A DNA stretch of 64,000 bases from Bacillota bacterium (GCA_023430885.1 JAEYYH010000005.1:67797-131796), one strand, 5' to 3'; numbered from the stretch's first letter, positions 33,772 to 43,065 are shown. Made by a program: numbers and translations. The notes: generated from the sequence alone by a model not told the origin.

Positions 33772-35685
33772 ATGGCAAAATATGACGAGAGCTCAATTAA
33801 AATCCTTGAAGGATTAGATGCAGTTAGAAAAAGACCAGGTATGTATATTGGGTCTACAGATAAAAGAGGATTACATCACTTAGTATGGGAAATTGTTGAT
33901 AACTCTATAGATGAAGTTATTAATGGTTTTGGTAAAAAAATAAAAATAACATTACATAAAAACGGTTCTTTATCAGTAACTGATGAAGGACGTGGAGTTC
34001 CAGTGGGTATGCATTCTTCTGGAAAAAGTACTCCAGAAGTAATATATACAGTACTTCATGCAGGTGGTAAATTTGAAACAGGAGGATACAAAGTTTCAGG
34101 CGGACTTCATGGCGTAGGTGGTTCAGTTGTTAATGCTTTAAGTGAATGGATGGAAGTAAACATTAAAAGAGATGGTTTTGAGTATTACATTCGCTTTGAA
34201 AAAGGTGGTCATGTAGCAGTACCACTTCAAAAACTAGAAAAGACTAGTAAAACAGGAACAACAGTAACATTTAAACCAGATCCTGAAATATTTCAAGTAT
34301 CAAATTTCTCTTATTCAACAATTATCGAAAGAATGCAGGAAAGTGCTTTTTTACTTAAAGACTTAACTATTGAGGTAGTTGATGAAATAGAATCTAGAAG
34401 TGAAACATTCCATTATGAAAATGGATTATGTGCTTTTGTAGAGTATTTAAATGATGATAAAAAAGAGTTACATAAAGTGGTATCTTTTAATGGATCTAAA
34501 AATGACATAAATGTTGAAGTGGCTTTCCAGTATACTGATGGCTATTCTGAAAATGTCGTATCATTTGTTAATAATGTTAAGACAAATGATGGTGGTTCAC
34601 ATGAAGTAGGTTTTAAAACAGCTTTAACACGTGTATTTAATGATTATGCGAGGGCAAATGGCTATTTAAAAGCCAAAGATAAGAATCTAGAAGGACCTGA
34701 TACTAGAGAAGGTATAACAGCTATTCTTTCTCTACAAATACCAGAAAGTTTACTACAATTTGAAGGGCAAACAAAAGGTAAATTAGGTACTCCTATTGCT
34801 AGAAATGTTGTTGAGAGTGTAGTATCAGAAAAATTACAATTTTACTTAGAAGAAAATAAAGCCATTGCAACAAGTATTATTGAAAAAATGGTTAAAAGTA
34901 AAATGGTTAGAGAAGCAGCTAGAAAAGCTAGAGATGAAGCTAGACAAGGTAAAGATAAAAACAAAAAAGAAAGAGCCTTATCTGGAAAACTTGCTCCAGC
35001 TCAAAGTAAAAATCCTAAGAAAAATGAATTATATCTAGTCGAAGGAGACTCAGCTGGTGGTTCTGCTAAAGGCGGACGAGATAGAAAATTTCAAGCTATT
35101 CTTCCTCTTCGTGGTAAGGTATTAAATACTGAAAAAGTACGTATGGAAGAAATATTTAAGAATGAAGAAATTAATACAATGATACATGCTATTGGAGCAG
35201 GAGTAGGTTCAGACTTTACAGTTGAAGATTCTAATTATGATAAAGTTATTATCATGACCGATGCCGATGATGATGGAGCACATATTCAAATATTATTAAT
35301 TACTTTCTTTTATAGATATATGAAACCATTAATTGAAAATGGCAAGTTATTTATAGCGTTACCACCACTTTATAAAGTAGATTATGGTAAAAAACATTTT
35401 TATGCTTGGGAAGATAGAGAACTTGATGAAATAAAAGCTAAAAACGCAGGAAAACCAACTATTTCAAGATATAAAGGGCTTGGTGAAATGAACGCTAGTC
35501 AATTATGGGAAACAACAATGAATCCTGAAACTAGAAGTTTAATTAGAGTTAATATAAACGATGGTGCTTTAGCTGAAAAAAGAGTTAGTGTTCTTATGGG
35601 TGACAAAGTTGAGCCACGTAAAGAATGGATAGAGGAGAACGTTGTTTTCTCACTAGAAGACAACTATAAAATAGAAGATAAATAA
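33772..35685 (+). CDS. parE: DNA topoisomerase IV subunit B
   Basis: ATPase subunit (637 residues) that drives decatenation with ParC. GHKL ATPase motifs are EIVDNSIDE and TDEGRGVPVGMH, and the lid is GGLHGVGGSVVNALSEW. The TOPRIM domain has YLVEGDSAGGSAKGGRDRKFQAILPLRGKVLN and the DADDDGAHI metal site. PVGMHSSGKST and the partner ParC, without a GyrA box, favour ParE over GyrB. I chose ATG 33772 after GGGTGA; an in-frame codon at 33727 is upstream of the promoter. A plsC gene follows after one base. Confidence 0.93.
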   Translation: MAKYDESSIKILEGLDAVRKRPGMYIGSTDKRGLHHLVWEIVDNSIDEVINGFGKKIKITLHKNGSLSVTDEGRGVPVGMHSSGKSTPEVIYTVLHAGGKFETGGYKVSGGLHGVGGSVVNALSEWMEVNIKRDGFEYYIRFEKGGHVAVPLQKLEKTSKTGTTVTFKPDPEIFQVSNFSYSTIIERMQESAFLLKDLTIEVVDEIESRSETFHYENGLCAFVEYLNDDKKELHKVVSFNGSKNDINVEVAFQYTDGYSENVVSFVNNVKTNDGGSHEVGFKTALTRVFNDYARANGYLKAKDKNLEGPDTREGITAILSLQIPESLLQFEGQTKGKLGTPIARNVVESVVSEKLQFYLEENKAIATSIIEKMVKSKMVREAARKARDEARQGKDKNKKERALSGKLAPAQSKNPKKNELYLVEGDSAGGSAKGGRDRKFQAILPLRGKVLNTEKVRMEEIFKNEEINTMIHAIGAGVGSDFTVEDSNYDKVIIMTDADDDGAHIQILLITFFYRYMKPLIENGKLFIALPPLYKVDYGKKHFYAWEDRELDEIKAKNAGKPTISRYKGLGEMNASQLWETTMNPETRSLIRVNINDGALAEKRVSVLMGDKVEPRKEWIEENVVFSLEDNYKIEDK

Positions 35686-35686
35686 T

Positions 35687-36274
35687 ATGAAAAAAGATAG
35701 ATATTCAATCAAGTTTTATAAAGGATGTAGACTGCTTACAGATTTTTATTTAGATAAATTTTATAATCCTAAAATAGTAGGAAAAGAAAATTTGCTAGAC
35801 ACTGGATATTTATTAGTAGGAAACCATAAATCTGGTTTAGATATTTTACTTGTAGCATATGCTTTAAGAAAATATAATCCTAGATTTATGGCAAAAAAAG
35901 AATTTTTTGAAAATCCAATTTCAAAATGGCTTTTTGAAAAAGTTGGTGCTTTTCCAATAGATCGCCAAAGTTTAGATTTAACAGCAGTAAAAAAAGCTAT
36001 TAGATTACTAAAAGATAATAATATAGTAGTTATATTTCCGGAAGGAACAAGAAATACTAAAGAAGGGATGCTTCCTTTTAAAAAAGGTGTTGCTTCCATA
36101 TCTATGATAAGTAATTCTAAAGTAGTACCTTTTGGTATTTCTGGAGATTATAAATTTCGAAGTAAACCAACCATTGAGTTTGGTAAAGCTATTGATTTTA
36201 AAGAAGAAAGCATAGGCAAAGAAGAAGCAGATAACTATTTGCAAGAAAAAGTAAAGAATTTAATAAGAAAATAA
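35687..36274 (+). CDS. plsC: 1-acyl-sn-glycerol-3-phosphate acyltransferase
   Basis: Membrane-associated acyltransferase (195 residues) making phosphatidic acid. Motif I is NHKSGLDILL (HxxxxD), motif II around KKEFFENPISKWLFEKVGAFPIDR, motif III VIFPEGTRNTKEG, motif IV VVPFGISG. It is short, as usual for Firmicutes PlsC. It lies inside the parE-parC operon, one base after parE and 14 bases before parC, an unusual location. Confidence 0.92.
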   Translation: MKKDRYSIKFYKGCRLLTDFYLDKFYNPKIVGKENLLDTGYLLVGNHKSGLDILLVAYALRKYNPRFMAKKEFFENPISKWLFEKVGAFPIDRQSLDLTAVKKAIRLLKDNNIVVIFPEGTRNTKEGMLPFKKGVASISMISNSKVVPFGISGDYKFRSKPTIEFGKAIDFKEESIGKEEADNYLQEKVKNLIRK

Positions 36275-36288
36275 TAGTAGGTGATGAG

Positions 36289-38823
36289 ATGCAAGATGTA
36301 GTAACAAGAATACATGATTATGCTTTAGAAGAAATAATGGGTGACAGATTTGGTAGATACGCTAAATCTATTATTCAAGATCGTGCTATACCAGATGTAC
36401 GTGACGGATTAAAACCTGTTCAAAGAAGAATTCTATATGGTATGTATCATGAACATAATACTTATGACAAAGCATATCGTAAAAGTGCTAAAACAGTAGG
36501 GAGTATTATGGGTAATTATCACCCACATGGTGATTCAAGTATATATGACGCTATGGTTCGTATGAGCCAGTGGTGGAAACAAAATACACCTTATATAGAC
36601 ATGCAAGGTAATAATGGTTCAATGGATGGCGATAGTGCTGCTGCGATGCGTTATACTGAAGCAAGACTATCAAAAATAAGCAATGAATTATTAAAAGATA
36701 TAGATAAAAATACAGTATCTTGGGCACCTAACTTTGATGATACAGAGTTAGAGCCAACAGTTCTTCCTGCTAAATTTCCTAACCTTTTAGTAAACGGAGC
36801 AAGTGGTATTAGTGCTGGTTATGCAACTAATATACCAACTCATAACTTAGGTGAAGTAATAGATGCAACAATAAAAAGAATTGATAGCCCAAATTGCTAT
36901 TTAGATACAATTTTAGACATAGTAAAAGGCCCTGATTTCCCAACTGGTGGTATAGTTGAAGGAAAACAAGGAATAAGAGAAGCTTTTACTACTGGTCGTG
37001 GTAAAGTTATCATTAGATCAAAAATCGACTTTGTTAAAGAAAAAGGAAAAGAACAAATTATTATTACAGAAATCCCTTTTGAAGTTAATAAAGCAGTTAT
37101 GGTCAAGAGAATAGATGATATTAGAATTGATAAAAAAATAGATGGTATTTTAGAAGTTAGGGATGAATCAGATAGAGAAGGTTTAAGAATTGCTATTGAT
37201 TTAAAGGCTGGAGCTTCAAAAGAATTAGTTCTTAATTATTTACTTAAGAATAGTGATTTACAAATAGCTTATAATTATAATATGGTAGCAATTGTTAATC
37301 GTAGACCAATGACTTTAGGAATTCTTCCTATACTAGATGCATTTATAGCACATCAAAAAGAAGTAGTTACTAGAAGAACTGAATTTGATTTAAATTTTGC
37401 AGAAACTAGAATGCATATTGTTGAAGGTTTAATAAAGGCATTATCTATACTAGATGATGTTATAAAAACAATTAGATCAAGTAAAGATAAAGCTGATGCT
37501 AAAATTAATTTAGTAAATAAATATGGTTTTACCGAAAAACAAGCAGAAGCTATATTAGTATTACAATTATATAGATTAACTAATATGGATATAGTAGCAT
37601 TACAAGAAGAATTTGAACAATTAAAACTTGTTATCGCAGGTTTAAAAGCAATACTTGCTGATGAAGAAAAATTAAAAGAAGTTATGAAAGAAGAACTTCG
37701 TAAAGTTAAAAAAGAATATGCTACTCCAAGAAAAACAGAAATAAAAGATGAAATAACTGAAATTAAGATTGATACAACAGAAATGATTCCAAAAGAAGAT
37801 TGTATGGTTGTAGTAACTAATGAAGGTTATGTTAAACGTGTTTCACTTCGTAGTTATAATCCGGAAGAAGATACTCTTACAAAAGATGGCGATTATGTTA
37901 TAGGATTATATCAAATGAATACTTTAAATACACTTTTAATGTTTACTAATTTAGGTAATTATTTATATATTCCAGTATATGAAATTCCAGAATTAAAATG
38001 GAAAGAACTTGGAAAACATATAAGTAATGTCATTAAAATAGATGCTGAAGAAGTTATAGCTGGAAGTATACCAGTATTTGATTTTGAAAAAGATGAGTAT
38101 GTTACAATCTTTACCAAAAATGGTATGGTAAAAAGGACAAAATTATCTGAATTTAAAGTACAAAGATATTCTAAACCAATTACTTGTATGAAAATAAAAG
38201 ATAATGATGAAGTAGTTACTGTTACATCAAACACAGGTAATGAAATATTTATAACTACTAAAAAAGGTTATGGATTAAGATATAATACTGAAGAAGTATC
38301 TCCAATAGGGTTAAGAGCGGCTGGTGTAAAAGCAATTACTCTTAAGAATGATGAAGTTAGATGTGCCCATGTATTTAGTGGCATGGAATATTTATCAGTC
38401 ATAACTGATAAAGGTACCGGAAAAAGAATTAAAATATCTGAATTTGAGGTAATGTCAAGAGCAAGAAAAGGTGTACTTATGGTTAGGGATGTTAAAACTA
38501 ACCCATATAGTATAATTAAAACCTTTATTCTTCCTTCTAAAAACTTAGTCCAATTAAAATTAGGAATGGATTTTAAAGAAATTAAATTAACTGAACTTCC
38601 TATAACTGATAGATATTCAACTGGTACAGTTTTAACCAAAGCTAATATAGATGATGTTTTCTTAAAAAGAGAAGTAGTTAAAGAAAACAGTCAACCAGAG
38701 AATATAATAGAAGCTGTATCAGAACCTGAAGAAATACATGAAAAATCTGTTGATCTAAATAGTATAGATGAAAAGATACTAACTATTGATGATTTCTTAG
38801 ATGATTTTAAATTTAAAGATTAA
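36289..38823 (+). CDS. parC: DNA topoisomerase IV subunit A
   Basis: DNA-cleaving subunit (844 residues). Catalytic Tyr122 is in AAAMRYTEARL. The quinolone-resistance region GNYHPHGDSSIYDAM has Ser83 and Asp87, an unmutated-looking Gram-positive pattern. A coiled coil lies around 410-470. The C-terminal beta-pinwheel carries degenerate repeats (GYVKRVSLRSYNPEE, GMVKRTKLSEF, GTGKRIKISEF) but no QRRGGKG GyrA box, so this is ParC. A 45-residue acidic tail follows. TAGGTGATGAG precedes the start; an ATG at 36284 is out of frame. Confidence 0.94.
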   Translation: MQDVVTRIHDYALEEIMGDRFGRYAKSIIQDRAIPDVRDGLKPVQRRILYGMYHEHNTYDKAYRKSAKTVGSIMGNYHPHGDSSIYDAMVRMSQWWKQNTPYIDMQGNNGSMDGDSAAAMRYTEARLSKISNELLKDIDKNTVSWAPNFDDTELEPTVLPAKFPNLLVNGASGISAGYATNIPTHNLGEVIDATIKRIDSPNCYLDTILDIVKGPDFPTGGIVEGKQGIREAFTTGRGKVIIRSKIDFVKEKGKEQIIITEIPFEVNKAVMVKRIDDIRIDKKIDGILEVRDESDREGLRIAIDLKAGASKELVLNYLLKNSDLQIAYNYNMVAIVNRRPMTLGILPILDAFIAHQKEVVTRRTEFDLNFAETRMHIVEGLIKALSILDDVIKTIRSSKDKADAKINLVNKYGFTEKQAEAILVLQLYRLTNMDIVALQEEFEQLKLVIAGLKAILADEEKLKEVMKEELRKVKKEYATPRKTEIKDEITEIKIDTTEMIPKEDCMVVVTNEGYVKRVSLRSYNPEEDTLTKDGDYVIGLYQMNTLNTLLMFTNLGNYLYIPVYEIPELKWKELGKHISNVIKIDAEEVIAGSIPVFDFEKDEYVTIFTKNGMVKRTKLSEFKVQRYSKPITCMKIKDNDEVVTVTSNTGNEIFITTKKGYGLRYNTEEVSPIGLRAAGVKAITLKNDEVRCAHVFSGMEYLSVITDKGTGKRIKISEFEVMSRARKGVLMVRDVKTNPYSIIKTFILPSKNLVQLKLGMDFKEIKLTELPITDRYSTGTVLTKANIDDVFLKREVVKENSQPENIIEAVSEPEEIHEKSVDLNSIDEKILTIDDFLDDFKFKD

Positions 38824-38843
38824 GTTCATAACTTAATCTTTTT
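38815..38843 (+). terminator. Intrinsic terminator of the parE-plsC-parC operon
   Basis: Perfect 12-bp stem (38815-38826 with 38830-38841), loop CAT, T-rich tract. The stop codon TAA 38821-38823 is in the 5' arm. Confidence 0.93.
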
Positions 38844-38845
38844 AT

Positions 38846-38874
38846 TTGCTAAAGTGTTAAAAAAAATGTATACT
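38846..38874 (+). promoter_or_regulatory. -35/-10 promoter of the lectin-tailed prepilin
   Basis: TTGCTA, 17-base spacer, TATACT. The 20 bases from 38869 (the -10 and initially transcribed region) are identical to those from 53683 upstream of another prepilin gene. Confidence 0.75.
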
Positions 38875-38899
38875 ATTTATAGATGATAGGGTGAGTAAA

Positions 38900-40027
38900 T
38901 TGAAAAAGAAGAATCAAGATAAGAAATCTCTAAATAAAGGTTTTACATTAGTAGAATTAATCGCAGTTATTGTTATAATATCGGTTATAGCTATAATGTC
39001 TTTTGCAAGTATGACTAAGACAATAAAAAATAGTCAAATTAAAGAAATAGAAGTATTTGAGACAAATTTAAAAAGAGCAGCTCAAATATATATAGAAACA
39101 AATCTAAGTGATTTTTCTCAGTTAGATAATGCTGGTGGAAGCGTTCAAATAACAACAGCTACTTTGATTTCAAAAGGGTATTTAGATAAAAACATTAATA
39201 ATCCAAGCGATTGCAGTTTAGCTAATACTTTTGTAGTAGCAACAAAACAAGAAGATAAAACAATTGAATATACTGTATCTTGTGTAGGAGATCCAGTAGA
39301 AGAACCAACATATGCTGTATATTCAAATGGAACTGCACTATATTTTAATCCGGTAACTGGAAGTGCGTGTGCTCCAGAAGATGCTGTAAGTACAACTGGA
39401 ACTAAAACAGGATGTATGAAATGGTATGCATTTAATGATGGTGGAGCATCAAGCAGTACAATAAATTTGATATTAGACCATAATACAACAGCTGTAGTAG
39501 CATGGAATTCTACTGCAAGTAATGTAAGTGGTCCAAATGAAGTATTAACACAATTAAAGTCTGATACTTCTAGCTGGGCAGGTATATCAACAAGAACAGA
39601 CAGTTATAGTGTAAATAATGGAACGGCAACATATACAATAGATTATAGTACATATAAGGCTAGGCTGATAACGGCTGCTGAAATTGCTACAATTACAGGA
39701 AATAGTAGCTTTGTTGAATCGACAGCTATATCTTCAAGTTGGTTTTATTTAGATAGTAAAACTCATACCCAAACGGTAAATACTCAAGGAGCTAGTAACT
39801 ATGACTGGCTATTTGATTATACAAATGGGTGTACAAGTTATGGATGTAATATAGCCGATGCAAGTAATAAAGGTTACTGGACATCAACTGCAGGTGTTGG
39901 AACTACTTATGGCGTTTGGTTAATGCAGAGTTATGGGATATTAGATTTAGATGATGTAAATATTACAGTTGATGGTGGTGTACGCCCGGTTATAACTATT
40001 AATAAATCTATATTTATACCAAGATAA
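38900..40027 (+). CDS. Prepilin with C-terminal C-type-lectin/FGE-like domain
   Basis: 375 residues from TTG 38900, preferred because AGGGTGA (38888-38894) is 5 bases upstream; GTG 38891 is the alternative. The class III signal is NKGFTLVELIAV with a leader of about 12 residues. A pilin-like head runs to about 135. The remaining 240 residues form a module shared with the proteins at 60595 and 62614: YFNPVTG, STTGTKTGCMKWY, LDHNTTA, ARLITAAEIA, GYWTSTA, GVRPVITI. The ending resembles DUF6273 and formylglycine-enzyme/C-type-lectin folds, so ligand binding is inferred. Confidence 0.85.
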   Translation: MKKKNQDKKSLNKGFTLVELIAVIVIISVIAIMSFASMTKTIKNSQIKEIEVFETNLKRAAQIYIETNLSDFSQLDNAGGSVQITTATLISKGYLDKNINNPSDCSLANTFVVATKQEDKTIEYTVSCVGDPVEEPTYAVYSNGTALYFNPVTGSACAPEDAVSTTGTKTGCMKWYAFNDGGASSSTINLILDHNTTAVVAWNSTASNVSGPNEVLTQLKSDTSSWAGISTRTDSYSVNNGTATYTIDYSTYKARLITAAEIATITGNSSFVESTAISSSWFYLDSKTHTQTVNTQGASNYDWLFDYTNGCTSYGCNIADASNKGYWTSTAGVGTTYGVWLMQSYGILDLDDVNITVDGGVRPVITINKSIFIPR

Positions 40028-40054
40028 TAATTAATAAATTAATATTTGTATATA

Positions 40055-40085
40055 AAAAGAACTAGAAATAATTTCTAGTTCTTTT
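40055..40085. terminator. Bidirectional terminator between the prepilin and lexA
   Basis: Perfect 14-bp stem (40055-40068 with 40072-40085), loop TAA, T residues on the plus side and A residues at 40054-40058 serving the minus strand. Confidence 0.92.
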
Positions 40086-40088
40086 AAG

Positions 40089-40706
40089 TTAAAATTTTCT
40101 ATATAATCCTATAGCTTTACCAAGTATTGTAACATTGTCAAGAATAATAGGATCCATAGTATCATTTTCAGGTTGCAATCTAAAATAACCATCTTCTTTA
40201 TAATAAGTCTTTAAAGTTACTTCATTTTCATCAGTCATGGCAACTATAATTTCACCATTTCTTGCAACATTTTGTCTTTGAACAATAACTATGTCATCAT
40301 CTAATATTCCAGCATTAATCATACTAGTGCCGCTTACTCTTAAAGTAAACACATCTTTATTATTAGGTACTAAATAAGCTGGTAAAGAAAAATATTCATC
40401 AGGCATTTCTATTGCCTCAATAGGTGAACCTGCTGTTATTTTACCAAGTAATGGTACTTCAATAACATCCTCATCTTTTTTATTAAACTCATTTTCAACT
40501 AATAATTCAATGGCTCTATTTTTAGCACCATCTTTTTTTATAAAACCTTTTTCAACTAATTTATTTAAATGTGTATGAATAGTGGCAGGGGATGAAACTC
40601 CTAAGTCTTTTCCAATTTCTCTAACTGTAGGCGGATATCCATGGGACACTATATATTCCTTAACATATGTAAGTATTTCATCTTGTCTTTTAGTTAAACT
40701 ATCCAT
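40089..40706 (-). CDS. lexA: LexA repressor
   Basis: SOS repressor of 205 residues. The winged helix (about 1-65) reads LTKRQDEILTYVKEYI and PPTVREIGKDLGVSSPATIHTHL. The self-cleavage site is Ala92-Gly93 (KITAGSP); the catalytic Ser128 (SGTSMI) and Lys166 (EVTLKTY) are both present. I start at 40706, where AAAGGAGGT is correctly spaced; codons further upstream run into the promoter. Its promoter carries an operator-like palindrome, so autoregulation is expected. A divergent SOS gene shares the intergenic region. Confidence 0.96.
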   Translation of the reverse strand: MDSLTKRQDEILTYVKEYIVSHGYPPTVREIGKDLGVSSPATIHTHLNKLVEKGFIKKDGAKNRAIELLVENEFNKKDEDVIEVPLLGKITAGSPIEAIEMPDEYFSLPAYLVPNNKDVFTLRVSGTSMINAGILDDDIVIVQRQNVARNGEIIVAMTDENEVTLKTYYKEDGYFRLQPENDTMDPIILDNVTILGKAIGLYRKF

Positions 40707-40735
40707 CTTTAACCTCCTTTTTACATTACATATAC

Positions 40736-40764
40736 ATCTTAACACACTTTACATTTAATGTCAA
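40736..40764 (-). promoter_or_regulatory. lexA promoter
   Basis: Minus strand: TTGACA (40764-40759), 17-base spacer ending TGT, TAAGAT (40741-40736). It combines a consensus -35 with a TGN extension. Confidence 0.85.
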
Positions 40765-40775
40765 ACATTTGTTTG
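40762..40775. promoter_or_regulatory. Probable second LexA operator (weak)
   Basis: CAAACATTTGTTTG, a perfect 14-base palindrome that differs from the CGAAC-N4-GTTCG box at one base per half-site. It overlaps the lexA -35. Confidence 0.65.
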
Positions 40776-40784
40776 TTTTTGATA

Positions 40785-40813
40785 TTGACACGAACAAGTG
40801 TTCGTGATAAACT
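40785..40813 (+). promoter_or_regulatory. SOS promoter of the microprotein gene
   Basis: TTGACA (40785-40790), 17-base spacer, TAAACT (40808-40813) preceded by TGA. A LexA box fills most of the spacer. Confidence 0.85.
40791..40804. promoter_or_regulatory. LexA operator (SOS box)
   Basis: CGAACAAGTGTTCG fits the Bacillus-type consensus CGAAC-N4-GTTCG with perfect half-sites and starts right after the -35. Binding would block the promoter. Confidence 0.93.
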
Positions 40814-40837
40814 TAATACAGTAAAGGAGGAAATAAA

Positions 40838-40975
40838 ATGGAAAAAGTTATTGAAAACAAATTAATGGTAGGTACAGTAGTTTTCCTAGTTTTATTATTT
40901 TTTGTAGGAGGTTTAATGACAAAAAATATGGATGTTAGTAATTCTATAAATGATACTACATCAATTAATATGTAG
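40838..40975 (+). CDS. SOS-controlled single-pass membrane microprotein (YneA position)
   Basis: 45 codons, ATG to TAG, with AAAGGAGG seven bases before the ATG. A charged start (MEKVIENK) is followed by one membrane helix (about 9-26, VGTVVFLVLLFFVGG) and a short polar tail. It is divergent from lexA under a perfect LexA box, which is where Bacilli encode the SOS division inhibitor YneA. YneA (about 100 residues) also has one N-terminal helix but adds a LysM domain, absent here. A role in delaying division during DNA damage is inferred from position and topology. Confidence 0.82.
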   Translation: MEKVIENKLMVGTVVFLVLLFFVGGLMTKNMDVSNSINDTTSINM

Positions 40976-41012
40976 TAAGTTTATAATATCTCTTTATTAA
41001 ATTATTTAGTTT

Positions 41013-41021
41013 TGATATAAT
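41013..41021 (+). promoter_or_regulatory. Extended -10 promoter of tkt
   Basis: TGATATAAT, 25 bases before ATG 41047. Confidence 0.78.
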
Positions 41022-41046
41022 ATAATTATAATAGAGGGGTGCAAAT

Positions 41047-43032
41047 ATGGATAATAAAACAATTGCAAATTTAAAAACATTAGGTATTGACATGATTGAT
41101 GCAGCTGGATCAGGACATCCTGGAATTGTTCTTGGTGCTGCACCAATAATATACACTTTATATGCTAGGCATATGAACATAAATAGTAACGATGATAAAT
41201 GGATTTCTAGAGATAGATTTGTTATGTCAGCTGGGCATGGGTCAGCATTATTATATGCAACATTGTTTATGGCAGGTTTTGACATTTCAGAAGATGATTT
41301 AAAACATTTTAGAAGAGTAGGATTTAAAACGCCTGGACATCCGGAGATAGGCGTAACACCAGGTGTGGATATGTCTACTGGTCCACTTGGTCAAGGATTT
41401 GCTAGTGCTGTAGGTATGGCAATAGGAGAAAAAATATTAGAAAACAAGTTTATCATCCCAAGTACTAGTTCAATGTTAGCTGATAAAGCATTAATTAATT
41501 ATAATGTATATGTTTTATGTGGTGATGGAGATTTAATGGAAGGAATTAGTTATGAAGCAGCTTCATTAGCTGGGACATTAAATCTAGACAATCTTATTGT
41601 TTTATATGATTCAAATAATATTAGTTTAGATGGTGATACATCTAATACATTCACCGAAAACGTTCAGGATCGTTTTAAGGCGATGGGCTGGTTTACAACT
41701 AAAGTTTTAAATGGAACTAATGTTGAAGAAATTGATAAGGCAATTATTACTGCTAAAAAATCGGGAAAACCTTCATTAATTGAAGTAAAAACTATTATAG
41801 GCAACGGTTCTATGATGGCAGGTACTAATGAAGTACATGGTAAATGCTTATTAAAAGATGACATTAAATTGTTAAAGAGAACTTTAGGTATGCCGGAAAC
41901 ACCATTTTATATTGATAGTGAGGCTGTTCGTAATTTTAGAAATCAAATTACTACACGTAGTCAAAGAAAATATGAAATATGGGGTAGAGCATATAATGAA
42001 TATAAAAACAACTTGGATATAAGAGAAGATAACTGTCTTGAAGTAATACTTCGTGGTAAAGAGTATGATTTATTAAATTCTACATGGACTTTTGATCGTG
42101 AAACTAAAAAAAGCACTAGAGAACTAAATGGAGAAATAATGCAAGAAATTGCCAAGATAGTTCCAAATTTTATAGGTGGTAGTGCTGATTTAGCAAGTTC
42201 TACAAAAACTTATATTAAAAATGGTGATGATATAAAAGATGATCATTATTTAGGCAAAAATATTTGGTTTGGTGTAAGAGAACATTCTATGGGGGCTATT
42301 TTAAATGGTCTTAGTTTGTCTAATTTTAAAGTTTTTGGTTCAACATTTTTAACATTTTCAGACTATATGAAGCCGGCAATTAGACTTGCTGCTCTTATGA
42401 ATATACCTGTAAATTACATATTTACACATGATTCAATAAGCATTGGTCAAGATGGGCCAACACATCAACCAATCGAACAACTTGCTATGCTTAGGAGTAT
42501 ACCGAACTTAAATGTTTATAGACCTGCTGATGCTAATGAAATAGTTGGTTGTTGGAACTTGATGTTAAATAGCCAAAATCCCAACGTTATTGCACTTTCA
42601 AGGCAAGATATGAAAATTCTACCAACTACAAATAGTGAATATGTAAAATATGGAGCGTATCCTGTACGCAAAGAGCAAGAAAAAATGCATGGTATTATAA
42701 TAGCTACAGGTAGTGAAGTACATACAGCGCTTCTTTTAGCAGATCAATTATATAAAGAATCAAAAATTGATCTAAGAGTAATAAGCATGCCTTGTATGGA
42801 AGTGTATGAGAAACAATCTGATAAATATAAACAGGCTTTGATTCCGCTTGGATATAAAACCATAGTTATTGAAGCTGGATCATCATTTGGCTGGCACAAA
42901 TATGTTTATAATGAGAAATATCTAGTTACTATTGATATGTTTGGTGTAAGCGGAACAAAAGGCGAAGTAGATGAGTATTGCAATTTCTCATATGAGCAAA
43001 TCAAAGATAGAGTAAAGAGATTATTTAATTAA
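41047..43032 (+). CDS. tkt: Transketolase
   Basis: Thiamine-diphosphate enzyme (661 residues) moving two-carbon units in the pentose phosphate pathway. The N-terminal domain has DAAGSGHPGIVLGAA, MSTGPLGQGFASAVGMA and the ThDP motif GDGDLMEGISYEAASLAGTLNLDNLIVLYDSN. The pyrimidine-binding domain has the catalytic Glu in FGVREHSMGAI, and THDSIGQDGPTHQPIEQLA-type residues follow (T-H-D-S-I-S-I-G-Q-D-G-P-T-H). Full length. It follows the microprotein gene, matching the B. subtilis lexA-yneA-tkt order. Confidence 0.95.
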   Translation: MDNKTIANLKTLGIDMIDAAGSGHPGIVLGAAPIIYTLYARHMNINSNDDKWISRDRFVMSAGHGSALLYATLFMAGFDISEDDLKHFRRVGFKTPGHPEIGVTPGVDMSTGPLGQGFASAVGMAIGEKILENKFIIPSTSSMLADKALINYNVYVLCGDGDLMEGISYEAASLAGTLNLDNLIVLYDSNNISLDGDTSNTFTENVQDRFKAMGWFTTKVLNGTNVEEIDKAIITAKKSGKPSLIEVKTIIGNGSMMAGTNEVHGKCLLKDDIKLLKRTLGMPETPFYIDSEAVRNFRNQITTRSQRKYEIWGRAYNEYKNNLDIREDNCLEVILRGKEYDLLNSTWTFDRETKKSTRELNGEIMQEIAKIVPNFIGGSADLASSTKTYIKNGDDIKDDHYLGKNIWFGVREHSMGAILNGLSLSNFKVFGSTFLTFSDYMKPAIRLAALMNIPVNYIFTHDSISIGQDGPTHQPIEQLAMLRSIPNLNVYRPADANEIVGCWNLMLNSQNPNVIALSRQDMKILPTTNSEYVKYGAYPVRKEQEKMHGIIIATGSEVHTALLLADQLYKESKIDLRVISMPCMEVYEKQSDKYKQALIPLGYKTIVIEAGSSFGWHKYVYNEKYLVTIDMFGVSGTKGEVDEYCNFSYEQIKDRVKRLFN

Positions 43033-43042
43033 TCTCTTTTTT
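43014..43042 (+). terminator. Intrinsic terminator of tkt
   Basis: 10-bp stem (43014-43023 with 43030-43039), loop TTTAAT, T run. The stop codon opens the 3' arm. Confidence 0.9.
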
Positions 43043-43065
43043 AATATAACTTTGTACTAATAATA

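Noticed and set aside
33772..38823. gyrB/gyrA instead of parE/parC
   Set aside because: The A subunit has no GyrA box and the B subunit has the ParE-type PxGMH segment.
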